55,385 nucleotides of DNA from Armatimonadota bacterium (GTDB lineage Bacteria; Sysuimicrobiota; Sysuimicrobiia; Sysuimicrobiales; Humicultoraceae): assembly GCA_016869025.1 (NCBI GenBank), contig VGFA01000017.1, positions 1 to 55,385 on the forward strand, written 5' to 3'. The number at the start of each line of letters is the position of its first letter. Within the stretch, counting starts at the first letter, position 1. The notes beneath the pieces were generated by a model, which searched no databases, was not told the origin of the DNA, and worked only from the letters and a program-made list of their open reading frames with translations. Shown here piece after piece: positions 15,405 to 22,790 of the stretch. A program made the translations under genes and the position numbers.

Positions 15405-16201
15405 GGCTCGTCCGCCTCGATGGCGGAAAGCGCCAGTGACAGTGCCGCGGTGAAGAAGGCGGTGGCCTCGTGCTCGCAGAGATCGTTGAAACCCCGACGA
15501 TCGAGGAACGACCGGAGGGGCGGAATCAGTTTCGAGAGCTTGCGCGAAGTATAGGAGAACAGGTCCCAGTACGCTTCCTCCGCTGCCGGATGGCCCATGC
15601 CGGTGCGCTCGGTCAGCGAGAGATACCTGCTGTGCAGATCGCGATACTGCGCGTCCTCCTCGTGCTCGGCCTGGGTCCGGTCCAGTAGCCGCGACACCTC
15701 GGGGTCGTCCAATGCCTCCTGCGCCAGGAAGCTCATGTCCAACAGAAGCTCGGCCAACTCCTCGGTCGGATGACCCAGGTAGAGATCCTGCTTGTGGCTC
15801 TCGGCGCCGATCAGGCGCCGCAGCTCGCGACTCATCTCGTCGTCGGCCTTGGGAAGGCGCGGGGGCTTCAGCGAGGGGCCGTTCACGCGCTCGCGAATCG
15901 TGATCCGTTCGAGCAGGTCGGGACCAAACCGCTCGGTGAGAAATGCCTCGATCAGCACCCGGCCCGGCGCGTGTGTGTGCGCCAGGGTAACGGTCTCTCC
16001 CTTGAAGGCGGTGTATCGCCATCCGGAACCGGCCAGGGCGTCGAGCACGCCGGCTATGCGGCTCAGAAGAGGACCGGACCCGCCGACCTCGCGCCGTAGC
16101 GCCGCCGACAGCGCGCGCAGCGACCGGCCGCGAAATGCGAACGCGCGCGGGCGGTCGAAGATCTGGATGTCTATCTCGGTGATGGTCCTGGATTTGGGCA
16201 T
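15401..16201 (-). CDS. Unknown protein, 266 aa
   Basis: I do not recognise a family. The N-terminal part (about 1-110) looks alpha/beta, with 'ITEIDIQIFDRPRAFAFRGRS' reading like a beta strand followed by helices. The C-terminal part (about 120-260) is helical, with acidic 'DRTQAEHEEDAQYRDLHSRY' and 'SYTSRKLSKLIPPLRSFLDR'. No signal peptide, membrane segment, Cys pair or nucleotide-binding motif is seen. The coding frame is convincing (start at ATG 16201, consistent composition). It is convergent with the AI-2E transporter gene, with a 4-bp overlap of the stop codons. The upstream 93-nt gap shows nothing clear. Confidence 0.7.
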   Translation of the reverse strand: MPKSRTITEIDIQIFDRPRAFAFRGRSLRALSAALRREVGGSGPLLSRIAGVLDALAGSGWRYTAFKGETVTLAHTHAPGRVLIEAFLTERFGPDLLERITIRERVNGPSLKPPRLPKADDEMSRELRRLIGAESHKQDLYLGHPTEELAELLLDMSFLAQEALDDPEVSRLLDRTQAEHEEDAQYRDLHSRYLSLTERTGMGHPAAEEAYWDLFSYTSRKLSKLIPPLRSFLDRRGFNDLCEHEATAFFTAALSLALSAIEADEP

Positions 16202-16294
16202 GCGTGGAAGAGTTCCATCCTCCGGCTCGTCCCTATCGTCGGGGATGCGCCGGTGGTTGTCAACCTGTAAGGGCCCGAGGCGTGGGCTCCCCTG

Positions 16295-17629
16295 CTACGG
16301 CTGCTCGCGCCAGGAGGTCAGGGTGTTGAACGCCCCGCCGCCGATCGCGAAGCCGGTGGTGTTGTAGCTGAACTGCGTGTCCTGGTCGAACTGGACCGTC
16401 CTCGACTGGATGGCGCCGTTGGAGAGGCTCGCCTGGTCAAGCTGCACCCTGCCGTTGGGCGCCAGGATGATGGCGTTGATCCCCCCGGTCTGGTGGAACT
16501 CCACCGCGTAGATGTCGGGTGCCACGTCGCTGGCGCAACTCTGGAGCACGAAGCGGCCCGGGTTGATGTTGGCATTCGCTTCGTCCACTCCAAAGAACGT
16601 TCCCTGGCCTATCTCCATGCGCCCGGCCATGTGGAGGACGACCTTCCCGGGACCGGTGACCCTCACCCGGCTGGTCTTCCCGACGATCAACGTGTTCAGA
16701 TGTACCGTGAGGATCTCGCTGGCGCTGGTGGTGGCGAAGGTCAGGGTCGAGTTCGCCTCCATCTCCACGTTGCGGAGGACCGTGTTGGCGTTGGCAGCGC
16801 TGATGGTGAGATTGGACTGGTTGAGACGGTCACCTGATGCTCCGGCCGCCGGGCTGCATGTGAAAGCCGGCAGCACCGGGCAGACCTGCCCGCCCGGGTA
16901 GTTGCTGGTGGTCACCCCGGCCACCTGGCTGTAAGGCGGCCCGCACGAACCCGAACAGGTCACGGTGCCGCCGGCAGTGGCATTGCCAGGCTGGCCGCCG
17001 TAAGCGGCGGTGCGGGCGAGCGAGCCCGGCGTCTTGGGCGGCCCGAAGAGCGCGATGTTCTGGTTGCTGCCCACATTGCCGCGCGTGATCGTGTCGCGGT
17101 CGAGCGTGACCCCATCACGGCCGCAGACCGCGAAGTCCAGGTCCGTCAGCATCGCCTGGCGCAACACGATGACCACGGTACGCCGGCCAAGAGACCGCGT
17201 GCTGTCCGGGACAAACCCGGTGGCCGTTACGATGCGTTCGTTCGGTCGGGGCGCGACGGCGCAGGGATCAGGACTGCCTGGCACCGTGCCGTCCGAGCAC
17301 CGGACGGCCACATCGAATACACCCAGGACGCCCTGGGTAGGGTGCACCATCTGCCTGTTGCTCTCGCCCGGGTAGGTCCCGCCGGTCTCGTTGACCCTGG
17401 CGACCGCATAGTGGATGCCTGCCTCGGCCACAGCCAGTGCCTGCACGCCGTGGCGGTAGGAGAACCCGCCCTGAATCTCTCCGAGCAGGCTGCTGAGCAG
17501 GCCGACCGAGAGTACTCCGGCCGAGATGAGAAAAAGCAGGATCATCAGCAGGACGTTGCCGCGCTCGTTACCGCAGGCGCCGGTCCTCCGCTGTCGCCCC
17601 CGTGGATCCTGCGGGACAGGCGGGTTCAC
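16295..17629 (-). CDS. Type IV pilus PilX-like minor pilin / assembly protein
   Basis: 444-aa protein with a short N-terminal segment, 'NERGNVLLMILLFLISAGVL' forming the hydrophobic helix, and 'HGVQALAVAEAGIHYAVARV', which is characteristic of PilX-type proteins. The long C-terminal region is rich in Ser/Thr/Asn beta-strand repeats ('SSEILT'-like, 'VTGPGKVVLHMAGRMEIGQG', 'GINAIILAPNGRVQLDQAS') and resembles the beta-solenoid domain fused to PilX-like proteins in several phyla. The GTG at 17629 overlaps the PilW-like stop by 4 bp and is preferred to the ATG at 17674. It is the last gene of the minor-pilin operon. Confidence 0.8.
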   Translation of the reverse strand: MNPPVPQDPRGRQRRTGACGNERGNVLLMILLFLISAGVLSVGLLSSLLGEIQGGFSYRHGVQALAVAEAGIHYAVARVNETGGTYPGESNRQMVHPTQGVLGVFDVAVRCSDGTVPGSPDPCAVAPRPNERIVTATGFVPDSTRSLGRRTVVIVLRQAMLTDLDFAVCGRDGVTLDRDTITRGNVGSNQNIALFGPPKTPGSLARTAAYGGQPGNATAGGTVTCSGSCGPPYSQVAGVTTSNYPGGQVCPVLPAFTCSPAAGASGDRLNQSNLTISAANANTVLRNVEMEANSTLTFATTSASEILTVHLNTLIVGKTSRVRVTGPGKVVLHMAGRMEIGQGTFFGVDEANANINPGRFVLQSCASDVAPDIYAVEFHQTGGINAIILAPNGRVQLDQASLSNGAIQSRTVQFDQDTQFSYNTTGFAIGGGAFNTLTSWREQP

Positions 17630-18294
17630 AGCGTGCGCGGGTCTGGATTCCTGAGGTTTACCAGAACCGTCCATGTCTGCTCCCTCGATCCCAGTGCGCC
17701 TGCCGCCGCCCGCTCGACCATCGTGACGCGGACCATGCGGATTGATCGTATGTCGTCAGGAGTTGTCGGGTTGACAATGACGACGCCGCTTGAGTCGTAG
17801 TACTCAAACGTGAGAGAGGCGATCGCCACCGAGGTGGGGTCGGTGATACTGGCCACCCGTTCCATCGCGCCGCTCACGCAGTTGGTGACCAATTCCTGCA
17901 CCACGTTCACGGAGGTCCCGCCGACGATTTCCGTGCCCAGGCCGAACCCGATCGTTTGCGTAGGGTTGCCTACGCCTGCGCCGTCCAGGTCCGTGTTGAA
18001 GTAGAGGCGCGTCGCCGTCGGCGTCAGCGCGCCGTCCTCGGCCACGATCGCGTCGCGGCACCTGGGGATCGTGCTGGCCGGGCTGACCGCGTAGCCGGCC
18101 TGTCGCAGGCGGTCGGCGATCCACTGGATGACAAGGCGCCCGTGCTGCTGGTTGTGGACGGTGCTCTCCACGAGCAGGCGCGCTCGGATCGCGGTGCCCA
18201 GCGCAAGGTAGATCGTGGCCATCACCAGCGACCCGATGGCCAGGGCGGCAAGCACCTCGACCAGCGTCATTCCACGCTCTGCGTGCTTCATCAC
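17626..18294 (-). CDS. Prepilin-type protein, PilW-like minor pilin
   Basis: 222-aa prepilin. The leader 'MMKHAERG' is followed by 'MTLVEVLAALAIGSLVMATI', the class III prepilin pattern with cleavage after Gly and Glu5. The following 'RLLVESTVHNQQHGRLVIQWIADRLRQAGY' is the amphipathic continuation typical of PilW. The globular C-terminus has one Cys pair candidate. It overlaps both neighbours by 4 bp. The protein is likely a low-abundance pilin that primes pilus assembly at the inner membrane. Confidence 0.87.
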   Translation of the reverse strand: MMKHAERGMTLVEVLAALAIGSLVMATIYLALGTAIRARLLVESTVHNQQHGRLVIQWIADRLRQAGYAVSPASTIPRCRDAIVAEDGALTPTATRLYFNTDLDGAGVGNPTQTIGFGLGTEIVGGTSVNVVQELVTNCVSGAMERVASITDPTSVAIASLTFEYYDSSGVVIVNPTTPDDIRSIRMVRVTMVERAAAGALGSREQTWTVLVNLRNPDPRTL

Positions 18295-18728
18295 GGGAAC
18301 CTGATGTCGGTGAAATACGTGGACAGTGCGAGGAACGGTGCCACAACGCCTTTGCGGTAGAGCGTGACGTTGACCTGTTTGAGGAGTGGTACGGCCGTGT
18401 CCGCCACCGCGATCTCCGCGCGGCTGAACACAATGGGAAGGCAGGGCTCCGGCGATGCGCAGGTCGCCGCTGTTTCCGTCCAGGAGCCGCTGACCCCGGC
18501 ATAGCCGGTATTGCGCAGGTGATCCACCATGGCCTGCATCCAGGCGGCCCCGGTCGAGTGATCGCCGATCTCCCCGGCCCGGCTGATCGCGGCCATGTAT
18601 CCCTGGCTGAGCATTATGACGATCGCCGAGATGAGCAGCATGCCGACCATGACCTCAAGCAGTGTGAACCCCTGCTGGCCGCCCCGGCAGCCGCGTCCCC
18701 TCACCCTCGCCGTGGCAACGGATGCCAT
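18291..18728 (-). CDS. Prepilin-type protein, PilV-like minor pilin
   Basis: 145-aa prepilin with a long basic leader 'MASVATARVRGRGCRGGQQG' before 'FTLLEVMVGMLLISAIVIML'. Cleavage is expected between Gly and Phe. The PilV-like assignment follows from the short globular domain and position between the GspH-like and PilW-like genes. It contains a Cys pair in 'ATCASPEPCLP' that may form a disulfide. It begins with a TGATG junction with the previous gene, so translation is coupled. Confidence 0.85.
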   Translation of the reverse strand: MASVATARVRGRGCRGGQQGFTLLEVMVGMLLISAIVIMLSQGYMAAISRAGEIGDHSTGAAWMQAMVDHLRNTGYAGVSGSWTETAATCASPEPCLPIVFSRAEIAVADTAVPLLKQVNVTLYRKGVVAPFLALSTYFTDIRFP

Positions 18729-19153
18729 CAGTCAATCCTCACGCGGCCGGTTGCGGCCGCGACCGAGATCTGCCGCGTCCGGTTGGTCACCTGGTTGCGC
18801 AGCGTGATCGTGCTGGCGGCTGCCGTCGTCCCCAGGGTCTCGAAGATGACCGTCTGTGGAGTGTCGGTGACAGTGATATCGGGAGGCAGGTGGCCCGTCT
18901 TTATCACTGCGCTCTCGGCAGTGATGGTGTAGAGGTTACTGTCGAACACGGCCACGACAGTCCGGCGCTGAGAGACGCTTACCTGCTGGCCGGCCCGCAG
19001 GTCGGTGGCGATCGTTTCCGCCCAGGTGTGAAGGCGCTGGTTGCTCACGAACTCCTGGTACTGGCCCAGCGAAGCCGCGACGAGCACCGCCGCGACGGCG
19101 CCGACGATCACGAGTTCTATGAGCGTGAAACCAGATTGAGATCTGTGGTACAT
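18728..19153 (-). CDS. Prepilin-type protein, GspH/FimT-like
   Basis: First gene of the minor-pilin operon, 141 aa from the ATG at 19153; a TTG three bases upstream is less likely. GGAGG lies 10 nt before the ATG. The short leader 'MYHRSQSG' precedes 'FTLIELVIVGAVAAVLVAA', a classic prepilin N-terminus, and 'RLHTWAETIATDLRAGQQVS' matches the GspH/FimT helix. The beta-rich C-terminus follows. FimT-like pilins bind DNA in natural transformation in some bacteria, so a role in DNA uptake is possible but not shown by the sequence. Confidence 0.87.
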   Translation of the reverse strand: MYHRSQSGFTLIELVIVGAVAAVLVAASLGQYQEFVSNQRLHTWAETIATDLRAGQQVSVSQRRTVVAVFDSNLYTITAESAVIKTGHLPPDITVTDTPQTVIFETLGTTAAASTITLRNQVTNRTRQISVAAATGRVRID

Positions 19154-19256
19154 CAACGATACGCCTCCAGACCCATCCGGCGTGGGAAGTGGCCCGTGGC
19201 GCTCCAGACCCCTGGTATAGGCTCCATACCCATCATGCCTCCTGGCTAGACCCCGA

Positions 19257-21254
19257 TCATACGACGGGCGGTCGCAGCAGCGCCTCCCGCGTCGCCCGGG
19301 CCAGGGCCCGCAGATCAGGCATGGGAAGATTCTCGATCTGCATCAGCACCTCCCCCGCCTGCAGGATGGTGCGCTGCAGGTCGCCTTCCTCGGCCTCGGC
19401 CGCGGCCACCAGTCGGGTCCACTCCGCGCCCCGCGCCCACGCCTCGGTAGCATCGGCACGGCGCTCGGCCGGCGACGGCACAAGCCGCCGGCGCGTGCGG
19501 TGCCACTCCGCCTTGAACTCTCCGGCCACAGGGTCGGGTTCGAGCCCGAACTGCCGTTCCAGGCGCGCGATCTCGTCCACGATGTGTGCGACCGCCGCCA
19601 GGCGCGCCTTGCCCCCGCCGCCACGGGGTGGCCGTTCCGTGCCCAAGGCGGCTGCGACCGCGGCCAGCCGCGGGCCGGTAGGGGGGACCTGCTTGCGCCG
19701 CACGAGTTCTGCGAGGATCAGCAGGCGTGCGTGCCGCAGCCGCATCGCCCACCTGCCGTTCTCAGTCAGGCAGGCGTTGCGGTCAAGGTATCCCAACGAC
19801 TGCAGCACGCCGGCCCGCAGCAGGAACTCGGTGCTCAAGCCGTCGCGCGCCCGGGCGGCCGCCTCCGCGATCTCTCCATCGGGCAGCTTTCGCGGCTGCC
19901 GCATCCGGCGGCCCAGCAGGCCCTGGTAGGCGGCGAACGACCTGCCGATCTCGGCGAGCGCGGTGCGGAGATCCCTCCGCGACAGCAGGTTCAGCACCTG
20001 CGAGTAGGTGGGGGTGAACGCGGAGGTCACCGGCTCTGCCTCTGCTCCGGATAGGGCCAGGCCGAGCTGGGCCTCGGCCCGATCAGAAGCCGGGACAACC
20101 ACCACGCCGACGCGGTCGCGACCCCTGCGGCCGGCCCGTCCAGACATCTGTTGGAACTCGGTTGCCGAGAGCGAGACCGGCCCTTCCGGGCTGTTGCGTA
20201 CGAGCGTTGACAGCGCCACGGTGCGCGCGGGCACGTCCAGCCCGCTCGCCAGCGTCGTCGTGGCCGCGACCGCGCGCACCAGGCCGAGGGACAGCAGGTC
20301 CTCAACCGCAAGGCGCCAAGCCATCAGGTGGCCTGCGTGGTGGGGCGCGATCCCGCACTGGATCAACGTGTGCCGGTAGGCGTGGCCCAGCAGCGTGGGG
20401 TACTCCGACTCCCACCTGCCGAGCGCCCTGGCTCGCTCCTCCGCCCCGGGCAGCCGAAGCGCGGATAGCTCGCGGACCGCCACGTCGCACTCGCGGCGTG
20501 AGGGGAAGAAGAGGATCGCGGGCAGCAGGTTGCCGGCATCCAGCTGGCGCACCAGTTCGGTCAGCCAGCCCCGGCGACGCTCCTCGCGCCGCACCTTTCC
20601 GGCCAGAGACGGCGGCAGGAGGCCGCCGCCGCCGTCGGCCAGGAGCAGCCGCAGTGGAACCGGACGCCGATCCTCCAGCACTACCGCCGGTGGCCGGCCG
20701 CGGATCTCGGTCATCCACCCCGCCAGTTCGTCCACGTTGGGAATCGAGGCGGACAGCAGCAGGAGCCGCGCATTGGAGGGTGAGAGGAGCAGGATCTCCT
20801 CCCAGGCCGTGCCGCGCTCCGTATCTCCGATGTAGTGCGCTTCGTCGAGGACGATGAACGCGATGCCGGCGCCCCCGGCATAGAGGATGTTGCGAAGGAT
20901 CTCGGTGGTGCCCACGATGACCGGCGCGCGGGGGTTGATGCGCCGCTCCCCGGTCACCAGGCCGACCGCTTCTTCCCCAAACAGCCGCTGGAACTGGCGG
21001 AACTTCTGGTTCGAGAGCGCCTTCAGCGGCGTGGTGTACCAGCTCTGGCCTCCGGCCGTCAGCCAGGCGCGGATCGCCTCCTGCGCGATCCAGGTCTTGC
21101 CGCTGCCGGTCGGCGCCGAGACCAGGACGTCTCTCGATCCCAGAGCGGCCAGGGCCTCCTGCTGGAACCGGGCCGGGATGAACTCGCCGGGGGGCGCCTC
21201 GCCCACCTCGGCCAGGGTGGGGCGGATGCCCGGATGCAGGGTGACCTGGCTCAC
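19257..21254 (-). CDS. Ski2/Mtr4-like DExH-box helicase
   Basis: Superfamily 2 helicase of 665 aa. It has motif I 'SAPTGSGKTW', Ia 'YTTPLKALSNQKF', II 'VLDEAHYIGD' (DEAH), III 'LLLSASIPN', a motif IV-V region containing 'HHAGHLMAWRLAVEDL' and 'VRAVAATTTLASGLDVPA', and motif VI 'QMSGRAGRRGRDRVG'. The C-terminal part is helical and shorter than in full Ski2/Mtr4, as seen in bacterial homologues. Expected to unwind RNA or structured nucleic acid. The GTG at 21254 has TATACT only 6 nt upstream, which predicts a leaderless transcript. Divergent from ybaK. Confidence 0.92.
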   Translation of the reverse strand: MSQVTLHPGIRPTLAEVGEAPPGEFIPARFQQEALAALGSRDVLVSAPTGSGKTWIAQEAIRAWLTAGGQSWYTTPLKALSNQKFRQFQRLFGEEAVGLVTGERRINPRAPVIVGTTEILRNILYAGGAGIAFIVLDEAHYIGDTERGTAWEEILLLSPSNARLLLLSASIPNVDELAGWMTEIRGRPPAVVLEDRRPVPLRLLLADGGGGLLPPSLAGKVRREERRRGWLTELVRQLDAGNLLPAILFFPSRRECDVAVRELSALRLPGAEERARALGRWESEYPTLLGHAYRHTLIQCGIAPHHAGHLMAWRLAVEDLLSLGLVRAVAATTTLASGLDVPARTVALSTLVRNSPEGPVSLSATEFQQMSGRAGRRGRDRVGVVVVPASDRAEAQLGLALSGAEAEPVTSAFTPTYSQVLNLLSRRDLRTALAEIGRSFAAYQGLLGRRMRQPRKLPDGEIAEAAARARDGLSTEFLLRAGVLQSLGYLDRNACLTENGRWAMRLRHARLLILAELVRRKQVPPTGPRLAAVAAALGTERPPRGGGGKARLAAVAHIVDEIARLERQFGLEPDPVAGEFKAEWHRTRRRLVPSPAERRADATEAWARGAEWTRLVAAAEAEEGDLQRTILQAGEVLMQIENLPMPDLRALARATREALLRPPVV

Positions 21255-21260
21255 CGTGTC

Positions 21261-21268
21261 AGTATAGC
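21261..21268. promoter_or_regulatory. Overlapping divergent -10 boxes
   Basis: On the minus strand TATACT (21261-21266) lies 6 nt before the helicase GTG, putting the predicted transcription start on the start codon itself. On the plus strand TATAGC (21263-21268) could serve the ybaK-like gene. No good -35 is evident for either. Confidence 0.45.
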
Positions 21269-21323
21269 GCAGTCAGCATGGCGCAGGATGCCGCAGGGTT
21301 TCCCGCCGAACTCCCAGTCCACA

Positions 21324-21794
21324 ATGCGCACGCGGGCGACCAGGGTTCTGGATGAGCTGGGCATCCACTACGACCTGTTGGAGTTTGAGGCCGAGGAGCA
21401 CACGGCTGCGGAGGCCGTCGAGCGTCTTGGAATCGCGCCGGGGCAGCTCTTCAAGACGCTGGTCGTGCGCTCCAGCGAGGGCGCGGTCCTGTTGGCGTGC
21501 GTCCCGGCCAGTCACGAGCTGGACCTCCGGGCGCTGGCGCGGTGCGCGGGTGCCCGCCGCGCCGAGCTGGTGGACGCGGGCGAGTTGATGCGGCTGGTCG
21601 GCTACGTCAAAGGGGGCGTATCGCCCCTGGCGACACGGCGGCCCTGCCTGACGTTCATTGACGCCTCAGCCCTTCAACACCCCCGGATAAGCATCAGCGC
21701 GGGCGTGCGGGGGCTGCAGATCTGGATTGACCCGCGCGACCTTGTGCGCGCTACGGATGCCCGGGTGGAACAAATGCACGGCAAGATCGGTTGA
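21324..21794 (+). CDS. ybaK: YbaK/EbsC-family aminoacyl-tRNA deacylase
   Basis: 156-aa editing domain. 'RATRVLDELGIHYDLLEFEA' followed by 'AAEAVERLGIAPGQLFKTLV' matches the N-terminus of Cys-tRNA(Pro) deacylase YbaK. The substrate-site 'YVKGGVSPLATRRPCLTFID' and 'RISISAGVRGLQIWIDPRDL' are diagnostic. The ATG at 21324 fits the family N-terminus; an in-frame ATG at 21288 would add 12 residues. It hydrolyses mischarged Cys-tRNA(Pro) in trans. A CCGGGG/CCCCGG hairpin follows the stop. Confidence 0.9.
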   Translation: MRTRATRVLDELGIHYDLLEFEAEEHTAAEAVERLGIAPGQLFKTLVVRSSEGAVLLACVPASHELDLRALARCAGARRAELVDAGELMRLVGYVKGGVSPLATRRPCLTFIDASALQHPRISISAGVRGLQIWIDPRDLVRATDARVEQMHGKIG

Positions 21795-21810
21795 AGGAAG
21801 AGTGGAGGCG

Positions 21811-21826
21811 CCGGGGGGTTCCCCGG
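21811..21826 (+). terminator. GC hairpin after ybaK
   Basis: A 6-bp stem CCGGGG/CCCCGG with a GGTT loop lies 16 nt after the ybaK-like stop and before the peroxiredoxin gene. There is no T-run, so it may be a weak terminator or mRNA-stabilizing structure. Confidence 0.35.
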
Positions 21827-21875
21827 ACATCCTCCGGGAACTGACTGAGACACTGATTGAAAGGGGGTCCTAGTC

Positions 21876-22511
21876 ATGAGTGCGGGCTGCTGCGGTCTGA
21901 GGGTTGGGCAGAATGTGCCGGATTTCCGACTCGAAACCTTTGAGCCGTCCAAGAGCGATTTCGGAGAGGTTAGTCTCGCGGCGCTGCGCGCCGGCGGAAA
22001 GTGGACGGTCCTGTTCTTCTACCCTGCCGATTTCACCTTTGTCTGAGCAACCGAGTTCGCTGCTCTGGCAGAGCAGCATGAGGCGTTCAGTCGGCTCGGA
22101 GCCGAGGTCGTAACCATCAGCACGGACACGAAGTACGTCCACCTAGCATGGCAACGGAACGAGAAGATGCTGAGAGACGTCAGGTATACGATGGCGGCGG
22201 ACCCTACCGGCAACGTCTCTAGGCTGTTCGGCGTCTACGATGAGGACACAGGGCTCGCGTTGAGGGGGACGTTCATCATCAGTCCCAGCGGGACGCTCCT
22301 GAACTCAGAGGTCAACCACTACAACCTGGGCAGGAACGTCGAAGAGCTGCTCCGGAAGCTCAAGGCCAACCTGCGCCTGGCCAGACACGCCGGCGAGGGC
22401 ACTCCCGCGAAGTGGAAGGATGAGGGGGACAAGACCCTCAAGCCATCGGCGAAGATGGTGGGCAGGGTGTACGAGGAGTACGCCGATGAGGGGCGCGGAG
22501 GGCAGGCCTGA
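21876..22511 (+). CDS. prxU: Selenocysteine-containing peroxiredoxin (in-frame UGA at 22044)
   Basis: One continuous 211-residue AhpC/Prx reading frame interrupted only by TGA at 22044-22046 (codon 57). The surrounding protein is 'LFFYPADFTFV-U-ATEFAAL', the exact peroxidatic-Cys motif FYPxDFTFVCPTE with the Cys replaced. Homology continues after it ('ISTDTKYVHLAWQ', 'GVYDEDTGLALRGTFIISPSG'). A perfect hairpin begins 12 nt after the TGA. The start ATG at 21876 follows AAAGGGGG. The resolving Cys expected in the C-terminal 'VCPAGW' region is replaced ('GTPAKW'). The only cysteines are the vicinal Cys5-Cys6, so it is a 1-Sec type enzyme that may use these or an external thiol. It reduces H2O2 and organic peroxides. 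Codon use (agg, aga, cta, agt) is less GC-rich than neighbours, which could mean transfer. Standard gene callers would split it. Confidence 0.92.
22059..22077 (+). promoter_or_regulatory. Candidate bacterial SECIS hairpin
   Basis: GCTGCTC (22059-22065) pairs perfectly with GAGCAGC (22071-22077). The TGGCA between them can close to a GGC triloop with an extra T-A pair. It begins 12 nt after the in-frame TGA. In the E. coli fdhF SECIS the SelB-binding stem-loop sits about 11 nt after UGA and has GG in its apical loop, so position and loop fit. Confidence 0.8.
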
Positions 22512-22542
22512 GGGCCGCGTGCTGGCTGGGATTGGGTCGGGC

Positions 22543-22617
22543 TGGTGGAGACGAGGGGATTCGAACCCCTGACCCCCTGCGTGCAAAGCAGGTGCTCTCC
22601 CGCTGAGCTACGTCCCC
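22543..22617 (-). tRNA. tRNA-Ala (anticodon TGC), CCA encoded
   Basis: Minus-strand cloverleaf. The acceptor stem GGGGACG/CGTCTCC contains the G3-U70 wobble pair that identifies alanine tRNAs. The anticodon loop reads CTTTGCACG with anticodon TGC, the T-arm is CAGGG-GTTCGAAT-CCCCT-like, the discriminator is A and CCA is encoded at 22543-22545. It starts 32 nt after the peroxiredoxin stop on the opposite strand. Confidence 0.97.
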
Positions 22618-22635
22618 GCGTGGGTTGCGCCTCCC

Positions 22636-22665
22636 ATGATAGCGGTTCTTGCGGGGTGGTCGCAA
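22636..22665 (-). promoter_or_regulatory. Promoter for tRNA-Ala
   Basis: On the minus strand TTGCGA (22660-22665) and TATCAT (22636-22641) are spaced by 18 nt, 18 nt upstream of the tRNA 5' end. Nothing else is seen in this 120-nt stretch up to the terminator of the beta-barrel gene. Confidence 0.45.
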
Positions 22666-22736
22666 CCGGTACCCCCTGCCTTCCGCGCAACCCCTGCGAC
22701 TCCCCTTTGCGCGGCAGGCCCCAGGACAACAAGGAA

Positions 22737-22763
22737 GCGAGCCGGGGGGCCTCCCCGGCTCGC
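22737..22763 (-). terminator. Rho-independent terminator after beta-barrel gene
   Basis: Perfect 11-bp inverted repeat GCGAGCCGGGG/CCCCGGCTCGC with a 5-nt loop. Read on the minus strand it is followed by TTCCTTGTTG, a T-rich tail. It lies 27 nt after the stop of the beta-barrel gene and ends the xanthine-dehydrogenase-type transcription unit. Confidence 0.8.
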
Positions 22764-22790
22764 GCCTCCGTGACAACCTCGCCTTCGCCC

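Noticed and set aside
22044-22046. Peroxiredoxin as a frameshifted or nonsense pseudogene
   Set aside because: The frame is otherwise intact to the natural stop, and the only stop falls exactly on the catalytic Cys position with a hairpin after it, which is unlikely by chance.
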